DNA of 64,000 nucleotides from Geotrypetes seraphini (taxonomy: Eukaryota > Chordata > Amphibia > Gymnophiona > Dermophiidae). The stretch covers positions 21,900,664 to 21,964,663 of the forward strand of contig NC_047095.1 in NCBI RefSeq assembly GCF_902459505.1, given 5' to 3'. Shown here piece after piece: positions 22,139-32,830 of the stretch (position 1 is the first letter of the stretch; every line of letters begins with the position of its first letter). Made by a program: the position numbers and the translations under genes. Under the pieces are notes generated by a model. That model had not been told where the DNA came from, did not search any database, and saw only the letters and a list, made by a program, of their open reading frames with translations.

Positions 22139-22499
22139 GTTCGGACTGTGACACCGTTCTACTCCACTAATGGATTTTGTAGACTTCAATCATATCTCCC
22201 CTCAGCCTTTTCTTTTCCAAGCTGAAGAGCCCTAACCTTCTTAGTCTTTCCTCATACGAGAGGAGTTCCATCCCCTTTATCATCTTAGTCACTCTTCTTT
22301 GAACCTTTTCTAGTGCCGTTATATCTTTCTTGAGATAAGGAGACCAGAATTGAACACAATACTCCAGGTGAGGACGCACCATGGAGCTATACAGAGGCAT
22401 TATAACATTCTTAGTCTTGTTAACCATCCCTTTTTTAATAATTCCTAGCATCCTGTTTGCTTTTTTGGCTGCCGCCACACATTAAAAGGTTAAGTTAGT

Positions 22500-22572
22500 A
22501 CCTGAGACAGTTAAGGGTTAAGTGACTTGCCCAAGGTCACAGGGAGCAGCAGTGGGATTTGAATCCTTAGTA
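22500..22572 (-). mobile_element. tRNA-derived SINE fragment
   Basis: The minus strand reads GATTCAAATCCCACTGCTGC, TCCCTGTGACCTTGGGCAAG, TCACTTAACCCTTAA. A B-box-like GATTCAAATCC followed by the TGACCTTGGGCAAGTCACTT block is the arrangement of MIR/CORE-type SINEs. Confidence 0.7.
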
Positions 22573-22749
22573 GATATCTTGGGGCTGTTCTGTAAATAAC
22601 ACCTAGTGACACCTATCTGCTAGGCACTGGTTAACACAGTTGTTAATCAGCCACTAGGCCACAGTTGTCAATCAGCCATTTACAGAATCATGCCTATCAG
22701 CACCTAATTCAATTTAGGCCCTGGTAGGCTTCATAATGTTAAGTGATGG

Positions 22750-23098
22750 CATAGGCGTCAGAATAGGGGAGGCCGCAGGGGCCATGGCCTTCCCCGAAAT
22801 TGGCAGTCGATGGTTGGTTCCTGCCCTACCACCCGTTTCATGATGTTGTACTTTATATCTTTGGGGCAGCTGCCGCACAGCAGCAATGATCAAGCCTGCC
22901 TCAGAACCCTTTATTTTACTTCCGTGGGCAGGCCTGCTCATTGACGCTGCGTGGCGGCTGGCCTGAAGATTTAAAATACTAGGTTGGTAGGAGGTGGAGT
23001 TGGGAGATGGTTGTGGGCTGTGCCGCAGGATTCCGCTGGGGCTAAGTTGGAGCTCCAGAGCCCCTCCCCCCAAATCAAATAGCGTTCCGTTGCCTATG
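22750..23098. mobile_element. Foldback MITE (CATAGGCGTC ends), copy 2
   Basis: Ends CATAGGCGTCAGAATAGG and (inverted) CATAGGCAACGGAACGC. GGGGCCATGGCCTTCCCC lies near the left end. Same family as 12229-12583. Confidence 0.7.
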
Positions 23099-24665
23099 AG
23101 TATGGTATATTACGCCAGGATTTCCTGGCCTAATTTACTGACACCTGAGTCATATCACATTTATTTTCTGCCCCTAACCACACCTACTTTTTCAGGTAGG
23201 CATCATTAGGTATCTCAGCTTAGGCGTTGGTAGATGCCATGCTGAATTCCGCATGCAATTTCAATTAACGCTAAAATTTAAAAAAAATTAACTTTTAATG
23301 GCATTTTCAATTAAAACATCAATTAAATTAAGTTAAAACAATTTGGAGTGCAGAATTCAGCTAGGCGCCTTTTATAGGATCTGGCCCCTTCTGTCACCAC
23401 ATGTGATTCTGAATAAAAGAAAAGGTCTCATTCATTACTTATACCTAAAGAGACTGACTCGTACACAGCCAGTCTATACCCAATGATATTACACAAAAAA
23501 ATTAAACCAACAAATTGTCGTTCTGGTGCTTTTTCCTCCTCTACAAAAGTGACTTGCAAATAGTGCCCAAGGGATGTCATTCTTGCTGTAAGAACGGTTT
23601 AGAACAAGCAATAATTCATTTTGCATATGCTCCTATTCCGTGCCCGTAAACTGCATCCTGTAAAGCAGCTGTTTCTTGTGGTAGAAATAAGTATAGGCAT
23701 AGGTATATCAACAAGAAAACTAGACTGCTGTATTTGCAGTTATGCTTATACCTCCATTTATGCCCTTTAGCACTAAGATACCTTAGCTTAGGAAAACGCT
23801 GCCTGCTGGAAGCCTGACACAAAGCTTTTTTTTTCAGCTAGTATGAGCAGAATCCAAGGATCTCTGCATTCTGCAGCAACAGAACTCCGAGCTCTCCTAC
23901 TCGCAGCATCAGGAACTCGACTGGCCCCGGTGTGAGTCATTCACCCACTTTTTAAGGAGCGCCCTGGGATGAGACAGGCTGTTACAGTTCTACAGGTATA
24001 TCTTTGGGATACGCTAAGAGCTAGAGCTTGCTGGAAGATGGCGGGCTTGTCAACATAGCCATGAATCGGGAATTTCCCAATTCTCATCTTTCATTAGAAA
24101 ACAAAAGAAAGAATTCCCTGAAGATCTTGGTAAGTAAATAGGCTAATCTTAGCCTGACTGAGTGTTTTTAATCTTGATAAAATGGATTTGAGATAAGCAA
24201 TATGTGATGTTGGGCTGCCTTAATTGCTCTGAATCAAAATGTACAAAGGCTAGATTTCTGTTCAAGGTAACATATTCTTGCAGAGTTAAACTATCAATGT
24301 TCAATGCACAGAAATTCCAAAAATTTTCAGATATAAATAGTTCAACATACTGTATTTATTCCAAAAGATTTTCATCTTTTAATGTTGCAGCTGTGAGTAA
24401 GCCTATGGGTGAACTGTTCAGATCACTTTAGCTCCCATTCTAGGCTTCTTTTTCCAGACCTCCCTTTCCACTGGAAAATGTTGGCAGGACCTTAACGAGT
24501 CGCCCAAGGCACATATTTTGTAAAGGAAGTTTATTAAACAGTGCCTGCCTTTGTTTGCCATTTCATAGGAATGGGAGGCATGCCATCTAGCAACAATAGT
24601 GCCCAAAAACTATTCCTTCCACAGATAATCACTGAAGCTATTAAGGTAATCCCATTAAAGACCTA
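23099..24665. other. Unassigned DNA with decayed MITE-like pieces
   Basis: Near 23100-23400 are scattered blocks (ATTACGCCAGG, AGGCATCATTAGG, GCGCCTTTTATAGGATC) from miniature elements too decayed to bound. The remainder to 24665 shows no gene or repeat I can name. Confidence 0.4.
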
Positions 24666-24669
24666 AAAT

Positions 24670-24775
24670 GAAATTATTAATTGAAAGAAGCCGTGGAAAA
24701 CAGGGAAGTATGGCGATAACTGGCCTACAGAGTACCCAAGGGTCAGACGCAACCGAATGGATAATAGTAGTAGTA
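24670..24775 (+). mobile_element. RTE/BovB LINE 3' end fragment
   Basis: Reads TGGCCTACAGAGTACCCAAG, GGTCAGACGCAACCGAATGG, then ATAATAGTAGTAGT. This is the ...GVTKGQTRLNG-like ending of RTE/BovB elements with a short trinucleotide tail. Confidence 0.6.
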
Positions 24776-25750
24776 TAAATATTTATGATACTTATGTTCA
24801 GTACAGTTTTATAATGTTAAGACAGGAACTCTGAGCATTACATAGACATAAATATAGATCTTTGCTTTATTACAATACTGTGTGCACTGAGGCACCGATT
24901 CTATAAAGGGCACCTAAATCCCGCTTAACGCTGAGCGGGACTTAGGCATCCAAATTAAGTGATTAATGAGCCATTTAAGGGTCTTAACGAGTGATAATTG
25001 GCACATGGACATCCAAAGGATGTGGACGTCACTTTGTAGGCATGTCCACAATTTCCTGGATGCCCATTGGGAAAACTTACGCCTAACAGAATAGGCATGG
25101 GCATGGAATGGGAGTGGTCTGGGAGTCCTTCGATTCATTTGCATAATGCTGAGCATTATAGGGCGTCCATCTCATGCTTACATTGTAGACAAATGAAAAC
25201 CAAGTCTACTTTTGAGCATAGTTTGGGCTTCAGATAGACCTGAGTTCTATGGACGGAACTTAGGCACAGTTTGGACATCCTTAATACAATCTGCTAAATA
25301 GCTCTCTGGTTTTTTATTTTTGCTTTATTATGCTCAAAATGCATTTAATAAGGCACCACATAAACAGGGCACATCAAAACAGATATACTGCATGCAAAAC
25401 CTTCTATTTTTGTGGACAAATCAATGTTGTTTGCTAATTAGAGGAAAACTTCCATTAACTGAAGCAGAGCATATGGAGCTTTAGGTTTCTTGCTAAAAAG
25501 CTACCCTTTTTTTCTGACTAAACAGTGCTCCAATCAGCTCATTACTGAAAGCAAGGAAAGCACATGAAAAAAATATATAGATTGCATAAATAACTTCATT
25601 TACAAAAGCTTAAAAACAGAAAAAACAGATACAGACCTTAGCATGGCTTGCACTTCATTGCAAATGGAAGTGTGCAGCTGCATAAGGCTGACGTCATTGT
25701 GAGATCAAGGTGCACCTGCGAGGTAGAATGCCACAATTAAAATACTGTAT
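24776..25750. other. Unassigned DNA with a decayed MITE
   Basis: 24893-25170 holds ACCGATTCTATAAAGGGCAC, CGCTTAACGCTGAGCGGGAC and similar words of a GATTCTATAA-type miniature element. Its ends are not clear. Otherwise nothing. Confidence 0.4.
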
Positions 25751-25751
25751 G

Positions 25752-25819
25752 TGCTGGGATTTGAACCTATGACTGCTGGAAGATGGGAACAGGGCTTTTA
25801 CCCATTGAGCCACAGCAAC
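25752..25819 (-). pseudogene. tRNA-like sequence (pseudogene or SINE head)
   Basis: The minus strand begins GTTGCTGTGGCTCAATGGGT, an A-box-like start, and carries the B-box GGTTCAAATCC. The acceptor pairs only at TGCTG/CAGCA. The T stem is weak and the anticodon arm does not close cleanly, so no anticodon can be called. Probably a decayed tRNA copy or the head of a tRNA-derived SINE. Confidence 0.55.
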
Positions 25820-27510
25820 TTCCACTAATGTCTTTCTTTCTCACATCTGATATGATAACTTAGGTATTTTCACCTTCACATGGCTAGGATCACTAAGTTC
25901 TCATGGTAGGAACTTCCACAGCTGAAAGGAAGCAGCTGTGGTTGCCTGCCCTGGTTCCGAGTACAATCAAAACAGTTTATATGTTATATACCTTGCTTTT
26001 GCTAGTTCCTATTCTAGCAAGAAGGTGATAAGGTAGATTCCACAGAAGAGAGTCCATGGAGAGCATTGATCACAATAAAAGGACATACCAGTGTTGAACT
26101 AGACTTTTATACCACTTGTACATTCTTTTATTTATTGCATTATGTGTTCAGACTCGCACAATACATATATGTACCTCCTATATGAAGATAATTACCAGTA
26201 TTTCTTTCCACCCTCATACTGTTGACCCTTTTATCAAAGTAGATGCGAGGCCAAGAGGGCTGTTCATTCTCTCAGAGTCAGTAGTTTAATATGGCAGGCT
26301 CGGGTTCAGCAGAATGCAAAGTACCCAGCTAAGGACAATGAGATAATTTATGATGGGATTCATGGTAGATATAGACAGAACTGAAAAAAAAGGAGGGAGA
26401 AGGGACTATTGAGCACAGGAGAACAAAACTGAAGACCAAAACAAGCAATGAACACAAAAGAGAAAGGAAATGGATTTATTGGTGTTACAATTCTATTATG
26501 GTTTGCAGACTTTGGCTAAATTGAAGTGAGCCCTTTAGTGACTTTGGCACACAGGATATAGCATTAGGCTTTGTGGACCTAAGGCTCAGAGGCTCAGCCA
26601 CTTTTCCAGATCTCATTAGAGATAACGTGACCCCCATCATAAAAGTCTATACTTTACCTGCAATTACTTTAATGTCTGTTATTGCAGTGTACCAGGGTTT
26701 TGTTTTCTGACCCTGCCCTATGCCTTTAACCTTTCCACCTTCCAGCAGAGCTTTAATGAAGTTCCAGTCATTAATCTTATCACAGCAACAGATTCTCGGG
26801 CTGTTCATAATTATCCTGGAGCCTTGGGTTTTCTCCCGCAACTACAAGATTGTCATAAACATAGGAGAGGTATAAAGGGGCAGTAAGCTCCGTGTCTGTC
26901 ACATTTAGGTTCTAAGAAACACATATAGCTGTGTCTTATCTGTGCCTCTTTAAAACTCTTTAAAAACTATGCCTCTCCTATGGCATTGAGACATAAAGGT
27001 GTAGATTCAGGAAAGTGCGCCATAAATTAAGCACTCAAAATAGGGGCACAAAGCACCGATTTTCTATAACAGCAATTGCACGTGAAATCGCCATTATAGA
27101 ATAGAGCGTTAAGTCAGTATGCGCATGCCTAGCTGTAGGCGGAAGCACACCATGTCAGGCTGGAGTAAATGGTTACGCGTACAGTAGGCACTAGCTAATG
27201 GCAACATTAGTGTATAGAAAAGCTGAAGGCTTATTTAAACAATGCACTTTGTATGGGATACTCAAGAGTTATACCATCCTATCAATAATGATATCCCTCA
27301 TAGAGAAAAACATTTATGGGCCATCGGAGGTGAGCTTCCCATGTCACATAAATGAGAGCTTAATTTCGCCGAACATTCATCATCGGCCCAAGCTTTTAAC
27401 ATAAACATACTGGAATCCAATGTGCAGTCTGTGCAAATTTCAATTCTTCTTTAAATAATTCATGAATAAAAGTTATTCACTTATCTTGAAACAACTTCAG
27501 CCATCAGGGG
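25820..27510. other. No recognisable gene or repeat
   Basis: A few short open frames without family signatures. 27000-27190 has the words of a GATTCAGGAAAGTGCG-type miniature element, decayed. Confidence 0.45.
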
Positions 27511-27514
27511 TGAA

Positions 27515-27705
27515 ATTAAGTTCTTCTAACTACCTAACAGAGTTGGCCATCCTACTCCAGGGCGCCTCTTCCAATTTTGTACTTAATCCTCCACTGCCCC
27601 AGGTACATTTAGATAAATTGTGAGCCCACCGGGACAGATAGGAAAAATGCTTGAAGTACCTGTATGCAAGCTGCTTTTGAGTCTGGTTGTATAACTACAA
27701 AAAGT
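27515..27705 (+). mobile_element. L2 scrap followed by SINE tail
   Basis: CTAACTACCTAACAGAGTTG and GGCCATCCTACTCCAGG repeat the L2 segment seen at 32650. Next comes CCACTGCCCCAGGTACATTT, ATTGTGAGCCCACCGGGACA, GATAGG, AAATGCTTGAAGTACCTG, the tail of the SINE family whole at 43786. Confidence 0.7.
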
Positions 27706-28276
27706 CCTGATCTTTTTCCCTATATTTTCATCCTGCTCTCTCTTAAGTGTGTTACTCAATGTCTCAATTTATGAAATTTGCTGCTGTTGACAATTCTAAA
27801 TAAAGTGAGCTTTTAAACTATATCTTTGAAGTGCTATAGAAGCAATTGTTTAATGTTTAATACCCAGTCTGAACAAGCAGGTCAAAGGGGGGGTTTCAAA
27901 ATTAGTAGTATGTGTAAGCTTGAAATCTCTCAGGACAAGATTCTCAAAACTTTAACGCAGTCACTAAACTGTTTTCCTGTGGTTTAGTCTGCATGCATTT
28001 TAGCGGCAAATTATCAAAACAGATTATCTCTGTCTTTAGCGAGGTTTCTAGCAGTCTCCGACAATGACATGCAAATGTGCTCTTTAACACAGAAATGAGC
28101 CCTCCTGGTGGATTCTTAAAAATCGCCGAGGCATTTTCAAAGAGCGGCATCAGTTTTTGGCGACAAAAAGCGGCGACTGGGCACTTAGACCTGGTTTTAC
28201 ATGGCCTAAGTCACAACGCACAATTTCCATCTAGGCAGTCTTGTTACACTTTCGGTTATATTTGCAGTACGTCTAA
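27706..28276. other. Unassigned DNA
   Basis: 27930-28270 has scattered CGCCGAGGCATTTTCAAAG, GTTTTTGGCGACAAAAAGCG words that suggest an unnamed miniature element interrupted at 28277. No gene. Confidence 0.4.
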
Positions 28277-28427
28277 GGCCCTCTTTTACAAAGGCGCAAT
28301 AAGCAATTTAGCGTGGATTTACTGTGCGCTATATGATAACATGCACGCATTAGCATTTAGCACGTGTTTAACACGTGATAATATTTAGCACGCACTAAAA
28401 AGCATAGCGCACCTTTGTAAAAGTGCA
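28277..28427. mobile_element. Harbinger-like MITE, TSD TAA
   Basis: Ends GGCCCTCTTTTACAAAGGCG and (inverted) TGCACTTTTACAAAGGTGCG, with TAA on both sides (28274-28276, 28428-28430). Interior pairs of GCACGTGTTTAACACGTG and TTAGCACG give a hairpin. The flanking GTCTA words on each side suggest it split an older repeat. Confidence 0.75.
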
Positions 28428-28654
28428 TAAGTCTAGGTCAGCCTACATCCCGCACAGATCCTGCCCTCACCACTCCTCCTAAAATGCCCCTTTTAGCTCT
28501 GAGCATACAGCAGCACTAAAAGGGCCTAAGTCGTTTTGAGATGCGTCTAAAACTCGATTCGATTATCGGCACGTGGACAACTTGTCTTACAGATCGTCCA
28601 AGTGCCAATTTAGGCCGGTTTTTAGACATATTTGCGTTTTATGAGCCCCTAGAG

Positions 28655-28845
28655 TCAAATGTTATTTTTCGAAAGGCACTTAAGACCTATTTTTTTCAAT
28701 AAATGTTACCCTTGATAGTATTGTATTAATTTTGTATGTATTTTCATTATAATTCATGTACTTCCCCTTAATGTAGGGAACTCTTTGTTGTTATCTGCAT
28801 TGAATCTGAATGGACAAAATAGCAGAATAGAAAACCATTGATTAA
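28655..28845 (+). mobile_element. L2-like LINE end fragment
   Basis: GTTATTTTTCGAAAGGCACT, TAAGACCTATTTTTTTCAA encodes a degraded last helix (FERHLRPIFF-like). It is followed by an AT-rich 3' UTR with TGTTGTTATCTGCATTGAA. Confidence 0.5.
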
Positions 28846-28918
28846 TTTACAGCAGTGCTCCTAAGATCTATTCTTTTTAATATTCGATCTAATTATTTTT
28901 ATATACAAAACTCATTCA

Positions 28919-29722
28919 GGGGTCCTTTTACTAAACTACAGTAAGAACTGGCTCTAATGCACCCTTAGTTGAGTCTCTCTCATATGCTAAGGTCATTTTT
29001 ACTGTGGCTGTAAAAAACACACCCTTTTTTGTATTATTTTTATTAATAGCCATGTGCTAATGTTAGGATTACTGTGCAAATATAGAACAAAAGAGGGAAC
29101 AGAAACCTCACATAAGGTCAAACAAAAGAAGAACATGTGGGAAGTGAGATAGATTACATCAACCTTGGGGTGGATGATCTTTATCTGTATTAACTTATAA
29201 CTATAATGCAAATAAAATCACATGAAGAGGCCAAATGTATAAAAAGTCTTGTCATTGTTTACAGGACTTTTTATACATTTGTACTTTTTATGTTTTTTTA
29301 TATGCTTTATAGTTGTAAGTTGATTTATGCAAATAAAGATCGTCCACCCCAAGGTTGACGTGATCTATCCCACTCCCCACTTCTTCTTCTTTTGTTTGAC
29401 AATTACTGTGCGGCCATTTAAAAAAAATTACTGCAAGAACACAACACCACCTATTTTAGGAGGTGCTAAGGGCTTCTGTATTAACCATTTGCTAACCAGT
29501 TAATGCACAATAGATGTAGATGTGCTAACTAGCTAAAACAAGAACACCTCTGACCCTCCCCCCCCCCCCCCCGGTAAAAATGTAATTACAAAAAAATTAC
29601 CGTGCGGTTAGCATGCACACATGAGAAAACTAGTACAGAATGCTTTACCATATCCCATGTTAAGCTATTTTTGCTGAGTTAAGTTCAGGTTAGCACCTAT
29701 CGCAGCTTAGTAAAAAGATCCC
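28919..29722. mobile_element. TIR element (GGGGTCCTTTTACTAAAC ends) with an internal hairpin
   Basis: Ends GGGGTCCTTTTACTAAACTA and (inverted) GGGATCTTTTTACTAAGCTG. Length about 800 bp. The middle holds a separate 284-bp foldback (29117-29400), and a C run lies at about 29558-29572. No target duplication is clear. Confidence 0.65.
29117..29400. repeat. Long inverted repeat (132-136 bp arms, 16-nt loop)
   Basis: Arm 29117-29248 and arm 29265-29400 are inverted copies (for example ATCAACCTTGGGGTGGATGA versus TCGTCCACCCCAAGGTTGAC). Substitutions and small indels leave roughly 80-85 percent identity by eye. Loop TTGTCATTGTTTACAG. As RNA it would form a long imperfect hairpin. Confidence 0.85.
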
Positions 29723-29724
29723 TA

Positions 29725-31055
29725 AATATCCACTGGCTGTAAACTTTCCAGTTTTGAACTTCTGTGCTCAGATTCGGGTTCTACTACCATGTGTGTTATT
29801 TCCTGAAGGTCTACATATAAACCTGTGGCATGTGTCATTTAGGACTTTTTTGATATTGATTTTAAAAGTTCTAAGTACGTAACCACTGTGCACTTTCCAA
29901 TAATTCTTCTCTAACTGCATATCACTGTTGGTACTATTCTTATTGCCCTTGGTCTCTCTGCTGCACATATGCAGGAAATATAATTATTGCCATGAGAACA
30001 TAAGGAAAGCCAAGCAGAGTCAGTCCAAGGTCCATGAACTCCAGCATCCTGTCTCTGATAAGTCACTAGTGCCATGGTGATGAGGTCTGGAGAGGTGCAG
30101 TGGAATAGTTTCAGGCTCCCAGCCAATAGTATCTGCCCTTTTAGTAGACCCTATGGTTTGAGCTTGCAGGAGACATTTGACTAGGAAGCAGTATTTTTCT
30201 GACTAATATTACTGTGTGTAAGGATGTGGAAGAGAACATATTTAGCTGAGGAAAGGAAGCCTTCGCATGCAATTCAGATTTAATGTAATTTTTTGACACA
30301 AAGGTGAAAAAAGATGATCAGAGAATCTGAAGTGTATTAATGTTTTTGGAAATTTTAATTTACTGGTAAGTTTGCCGATTCAGTGTGTGTGTGTGTAAAC
30401 AGTGAATGCTTTTTTTTTTTTTTTTTGAGGATAGCATATCATTAAAGCAAACATCACACAACTTGTTCCACATAGGCTGAGTGTGTCCATGTGAATACAT
30501 TCACACTTAGCTACAAGTTCAGGTTTCCTAAATTAATTCTCAGGCTTCATGCCCGCAAAAGCAGTGTTAATGGATCCCTTACAGCTGCAGAGGTTTTGAA
30601 TCCACATAGAAAAGGTACACGACCCCTTACATTAGTTTGTCAAAATGCAAGATAATGACACCTTGGAACAAACAGATAAGGTATTAGTAATACTCGTATT
30701 TGAACATTTAAATAAGGCTCTTGACAGACTGTTCTGTGAAAATGATCTGATACGGCTGCATTATAACTGTAAATAAGCGTCGCCTGATCTGAGCTATTAT
30801 ATAGCCTTATAATCAATGTTTGAAGAGCAGTGTGCTGTGACAGCTTCAGCTCTTCAGAGGCAGCTGATCAAGCAGCGCAGTTTACTTAAACTAATGCAGG
30901 GGATTAATTCAGAAGGAGGCTCTCTTAACTGAGGTGACAAATGAAACATCCAGCAAGTTCCCATGAACCGACTCTGCTGGGATAAAGTTCTGCTTGTGCG
31001 AATTACAAAGAATATTACAGGGGGGGAGAGAAAGAGGCACAGGACATATCCCCTA
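29725..31055. other. Mostly unassigned; CR1 scrap at 30000-30110
   Basis: Minus-strand CR1 tail words (GAACATAAGGAAAGCC, AGAGTCAGTCCAAGGTCCAT) occur at 29995-30110. The rest, including a TG repeat near 30385 and a T run near 30412, shows no gene. Confidence 0.5.
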
Positions 31056-31058
31056 AGG

Positions 31059-31253
31059 CAGGGGTAGGCAATTCTGGTCCTCGAGAGCCGGAGCCAGGTC
31101 AGGTTTTCAGGATCTACACCATGAATTTGCATGAGATAGATTTGCATCTCAAGGAGGCAGTGCATGCAAATCCTATCTCATGCATATTTATTGTGGATAT
31201 CCTGAAAACCTGACCTGGCTCCAGCTCCCAAGGACCGGAATTGCCTACCTCTG
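31059..31253. mobile_element. hAT-type MITE, TSD CCCTAAGG
   Basis: Ends CAGGGGTAGGCAATTC and (inverted) CAGAGGTAGGCAATTCCG. The arms contain GGTCAGGTTTTCAGGAT and ATGCATATTTATTG. Exact 8-bp duplication CCCTAAGG (31051-31058, 31254-31261). Confidence 0.92.
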
Positions 31254-31439
31254 CCCTAAGGCAGTGGTCTTCACTCATTTTTAAGTCGGGCTACTTTGGA
31301 CCCAAATGAGCGAAAGGAGAGCCACTAAATATCTTCCCATGCAAGGCTGTGACATTGCTGACCAGTGTGTGGCAATTATATCTGCCCCACCAAACCCGCC
31401 TTCAGACTTTTTATTGAGGGTATCCTCAATGAGGTAATA

Positions 31440-32055
31440 AAACAGTCTTTCTTTGTGCTGAGCAAGCTAGGCTCCATCAGAAAATACCTCGAAACAGAGG
31501 CCTTCCAAATCTTAGTGTAGTCAGGTAAGTCCCTCTTATCTGTACCCTTCTCCTCCACCGCCAACTCCAGACTTCGTCCCTTTTTTCTTGCTGCACCATA
31601 TGCCTGCAACAGGCTGCCTGAGTCCAATATGTAATGCTCTGTCTCTAGCGCAGGGATCTCAAAGTCCCTCCTTGAGGGCCGCAATCCAGTCGGGATTTCA
31701 GGATTTCCCCAATGAATGTGCATGCACTGCTTTCAATGCATATTCATTGGGGAAATCCTGAAAACTTGACTGGATTGTGGCCCTCAAGGAGGGACTTTGA
31801 GATCCTTCTAGCGGTATTCAAATCCAAGTTAAAAGTCCACTTTTTTTGAAGCTGCTTTCATCTCTTAACTCCCACTCACTGTCAGATATCTATACCCAAT
31901 GTATCATTCCTTCTACCAGAAACACCCCATCTCTGAGATGTCCTATTTATCTGTCCAAATTATATTGTAACCTCTTCTAAGCAGGGACGATCTATTGCAT
32001 GTTAAATGTACATCGCCTTTCCTTTCAGCACCATAGAAATGACAAATAGTAGTAG
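31440..32055 (+). mobile_element. L2 LINE, C-terminus and 3' end, split by a hAT MITE
   Basis: Frames before the MITE read ANSRLRPFFLAAPYACNRLP, an L2 block equivalent to ...WNSLP. The frame after it reads AVFKSKLKVHFF, the next helix. The 3' UTR keeps TTATCTGTCCAAATTATATT, GTAACCTCTTCTAAGCAGGG, ACGATCT and AGCACCATAGAAATGACAAA with an (AGT)n-like tail. The MITE splits the frame inside one helix region, so the L2 is older. Confidence 0.88.
31651..31806. mobile_element. hAT-type MITE inside L2, TSD TCTAGCG
   Basis: Ends CAGGGATCTCAAAGTCCCTC and (inverted) AGGATCTCAAAGTCCCTC. Direct repeats CTCTAGCG (31643-31650) and TCTAGCG (31807-31813) flank it; the right edge has lost a base or two. Confidence 0.9.
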
Positions 32056-32455
32056 TAATCCCATATCATCTCAACTAGACTATTCAAACAAGCCTACACA
32101 TAAAATCCAGTTATTTACATACCATCCTGTCAAATTATGTCATTTTAAGATATTTTTAGAGAGAATTGTCGCTTTTCAGGCAGCTCAATTGAATACCTGG
32201 TTTGGCAAAATGATGCTAGAAGTTCCATCTTACTATAATTTTAGAAAATTACTAAACACAACTATTTGATAAATTTGTAACTTAAGTGTTCTAATGTTAA
32301 TAATGCTTTTACTCTATAGGCATTATGTATCTTCTAGAAATAGCTTTTCTTGTATTGTAAATCGGCTGGATGTTCAGCCTTATCTTGCTGTGAACCGCTT
32401 AGAATCTTTTACTGGTTTGGCGGTATACAAAAAGTAAATTATTATTACTATTATT
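32056..32455 (+). mobile_element. L2-like LINE end fragment with (ATT)n tail
   Basis: Frame: PSYYNFRKLLNTTI preceded by FQAAQLNTWFGKM, an L2-type C-terminus. The 3' UTR has TGTGAACCGCTTAGAATCTT and GTTTGGCGGTATACAAAAAG, then (ATT) repeats. Confidence 0.8.
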
Positions 32456-32459
32456 AATA

Positions 32460-32830
32460 TAACACTAGTTCTTTGCTCTAAAATGTTTCTATTGTGTCTA
32501 CAACTAGTTCAAAATGCAGCAGTAAGACTCATGTATGCACTATGGAAATTGGAACACCTACAGCCCTACTACATTGATTGTTCCTAACCACAAGGATCAA
32601 ATTTAAATTAGGCATCACTTCCTTTATGATCCTGACAGGCAATGCTCCCAACTACCTAACAAAGTTGGCCATCCTACTCCAGGCTGCCTCCAATAGATAT
32701 TCCACCAGAAATCATTTCCACTTAAAATTCCCAGCATGCAACAATATAAAGTCTACTAAGCAAATTACCTTATCCATCCAATATCAATTAGCAAAATGTT
32801 GCTGCCAAGTTGTGTGCATAATTTCTAATT
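32460..32830 (+). mobile_element. L2-like LINE ORF2 fragment
   Basis: CTACAACTAGTTCAAAATGC codes LQLVQNAAVRLMY, the conserved L2 block after the RT, with downstream blocks NAPNYL and a basic stretch. Several frame changes and no 3' UTR. Confidence 0.75.

Larger units (their letters stand above)
18854..22153. mobile_element. Solo LTR fossil, itself interrupted by a hAT element
   Basis: Begins TGTGACAAATC and ends GGACTGTGACA, keeping the TG...CA convention. A TATA-like CATATAAGTTGC and an AATAAA (about 20070) mark the promoter and polyadenylation parts. It lies inside a CR1 copy. Flanks CCAGT (left) and CCGTT (right) look like a decayed 5-bp target duplication. Without the inserted element the LTR is about 1.4 kb. 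No internal region or genes remain, so it is a recombined solo LTR, probably of a Gypsy-like or retrovirus-like family that I cannot name. Confidence 0.8.
18451..22484 (-). mobile_element. CR1-like LINE 3' end, split by a nested LTR plus hAT
   Basis: The two CR1 parts are 18451-18853 and 22154-22484. The left part ends with the tail AACATAAGAATAGCCTTATT. The right part encodes on the minus strand KKANRMLGIIKKGMVNKTKN, MVRPHLEYCVQFWSPYLKKD and LSYEERLRRLGLFSLEKKRL, the classic CR1 C-terminal block. The two parts join as ...GATCCACTTGTACC / CGTTCTACTCCA..., which is how this family normally reads. About 730 bp of CR1 is left once the insert is set aside. Confidence 0.9.

Noticed and set aside
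25752-25819. Functional tRNA gene
   Set aside because: A and B boxes exist, but the acceptor, T and anticodon stems do not close, and no anticodon can be assigned.
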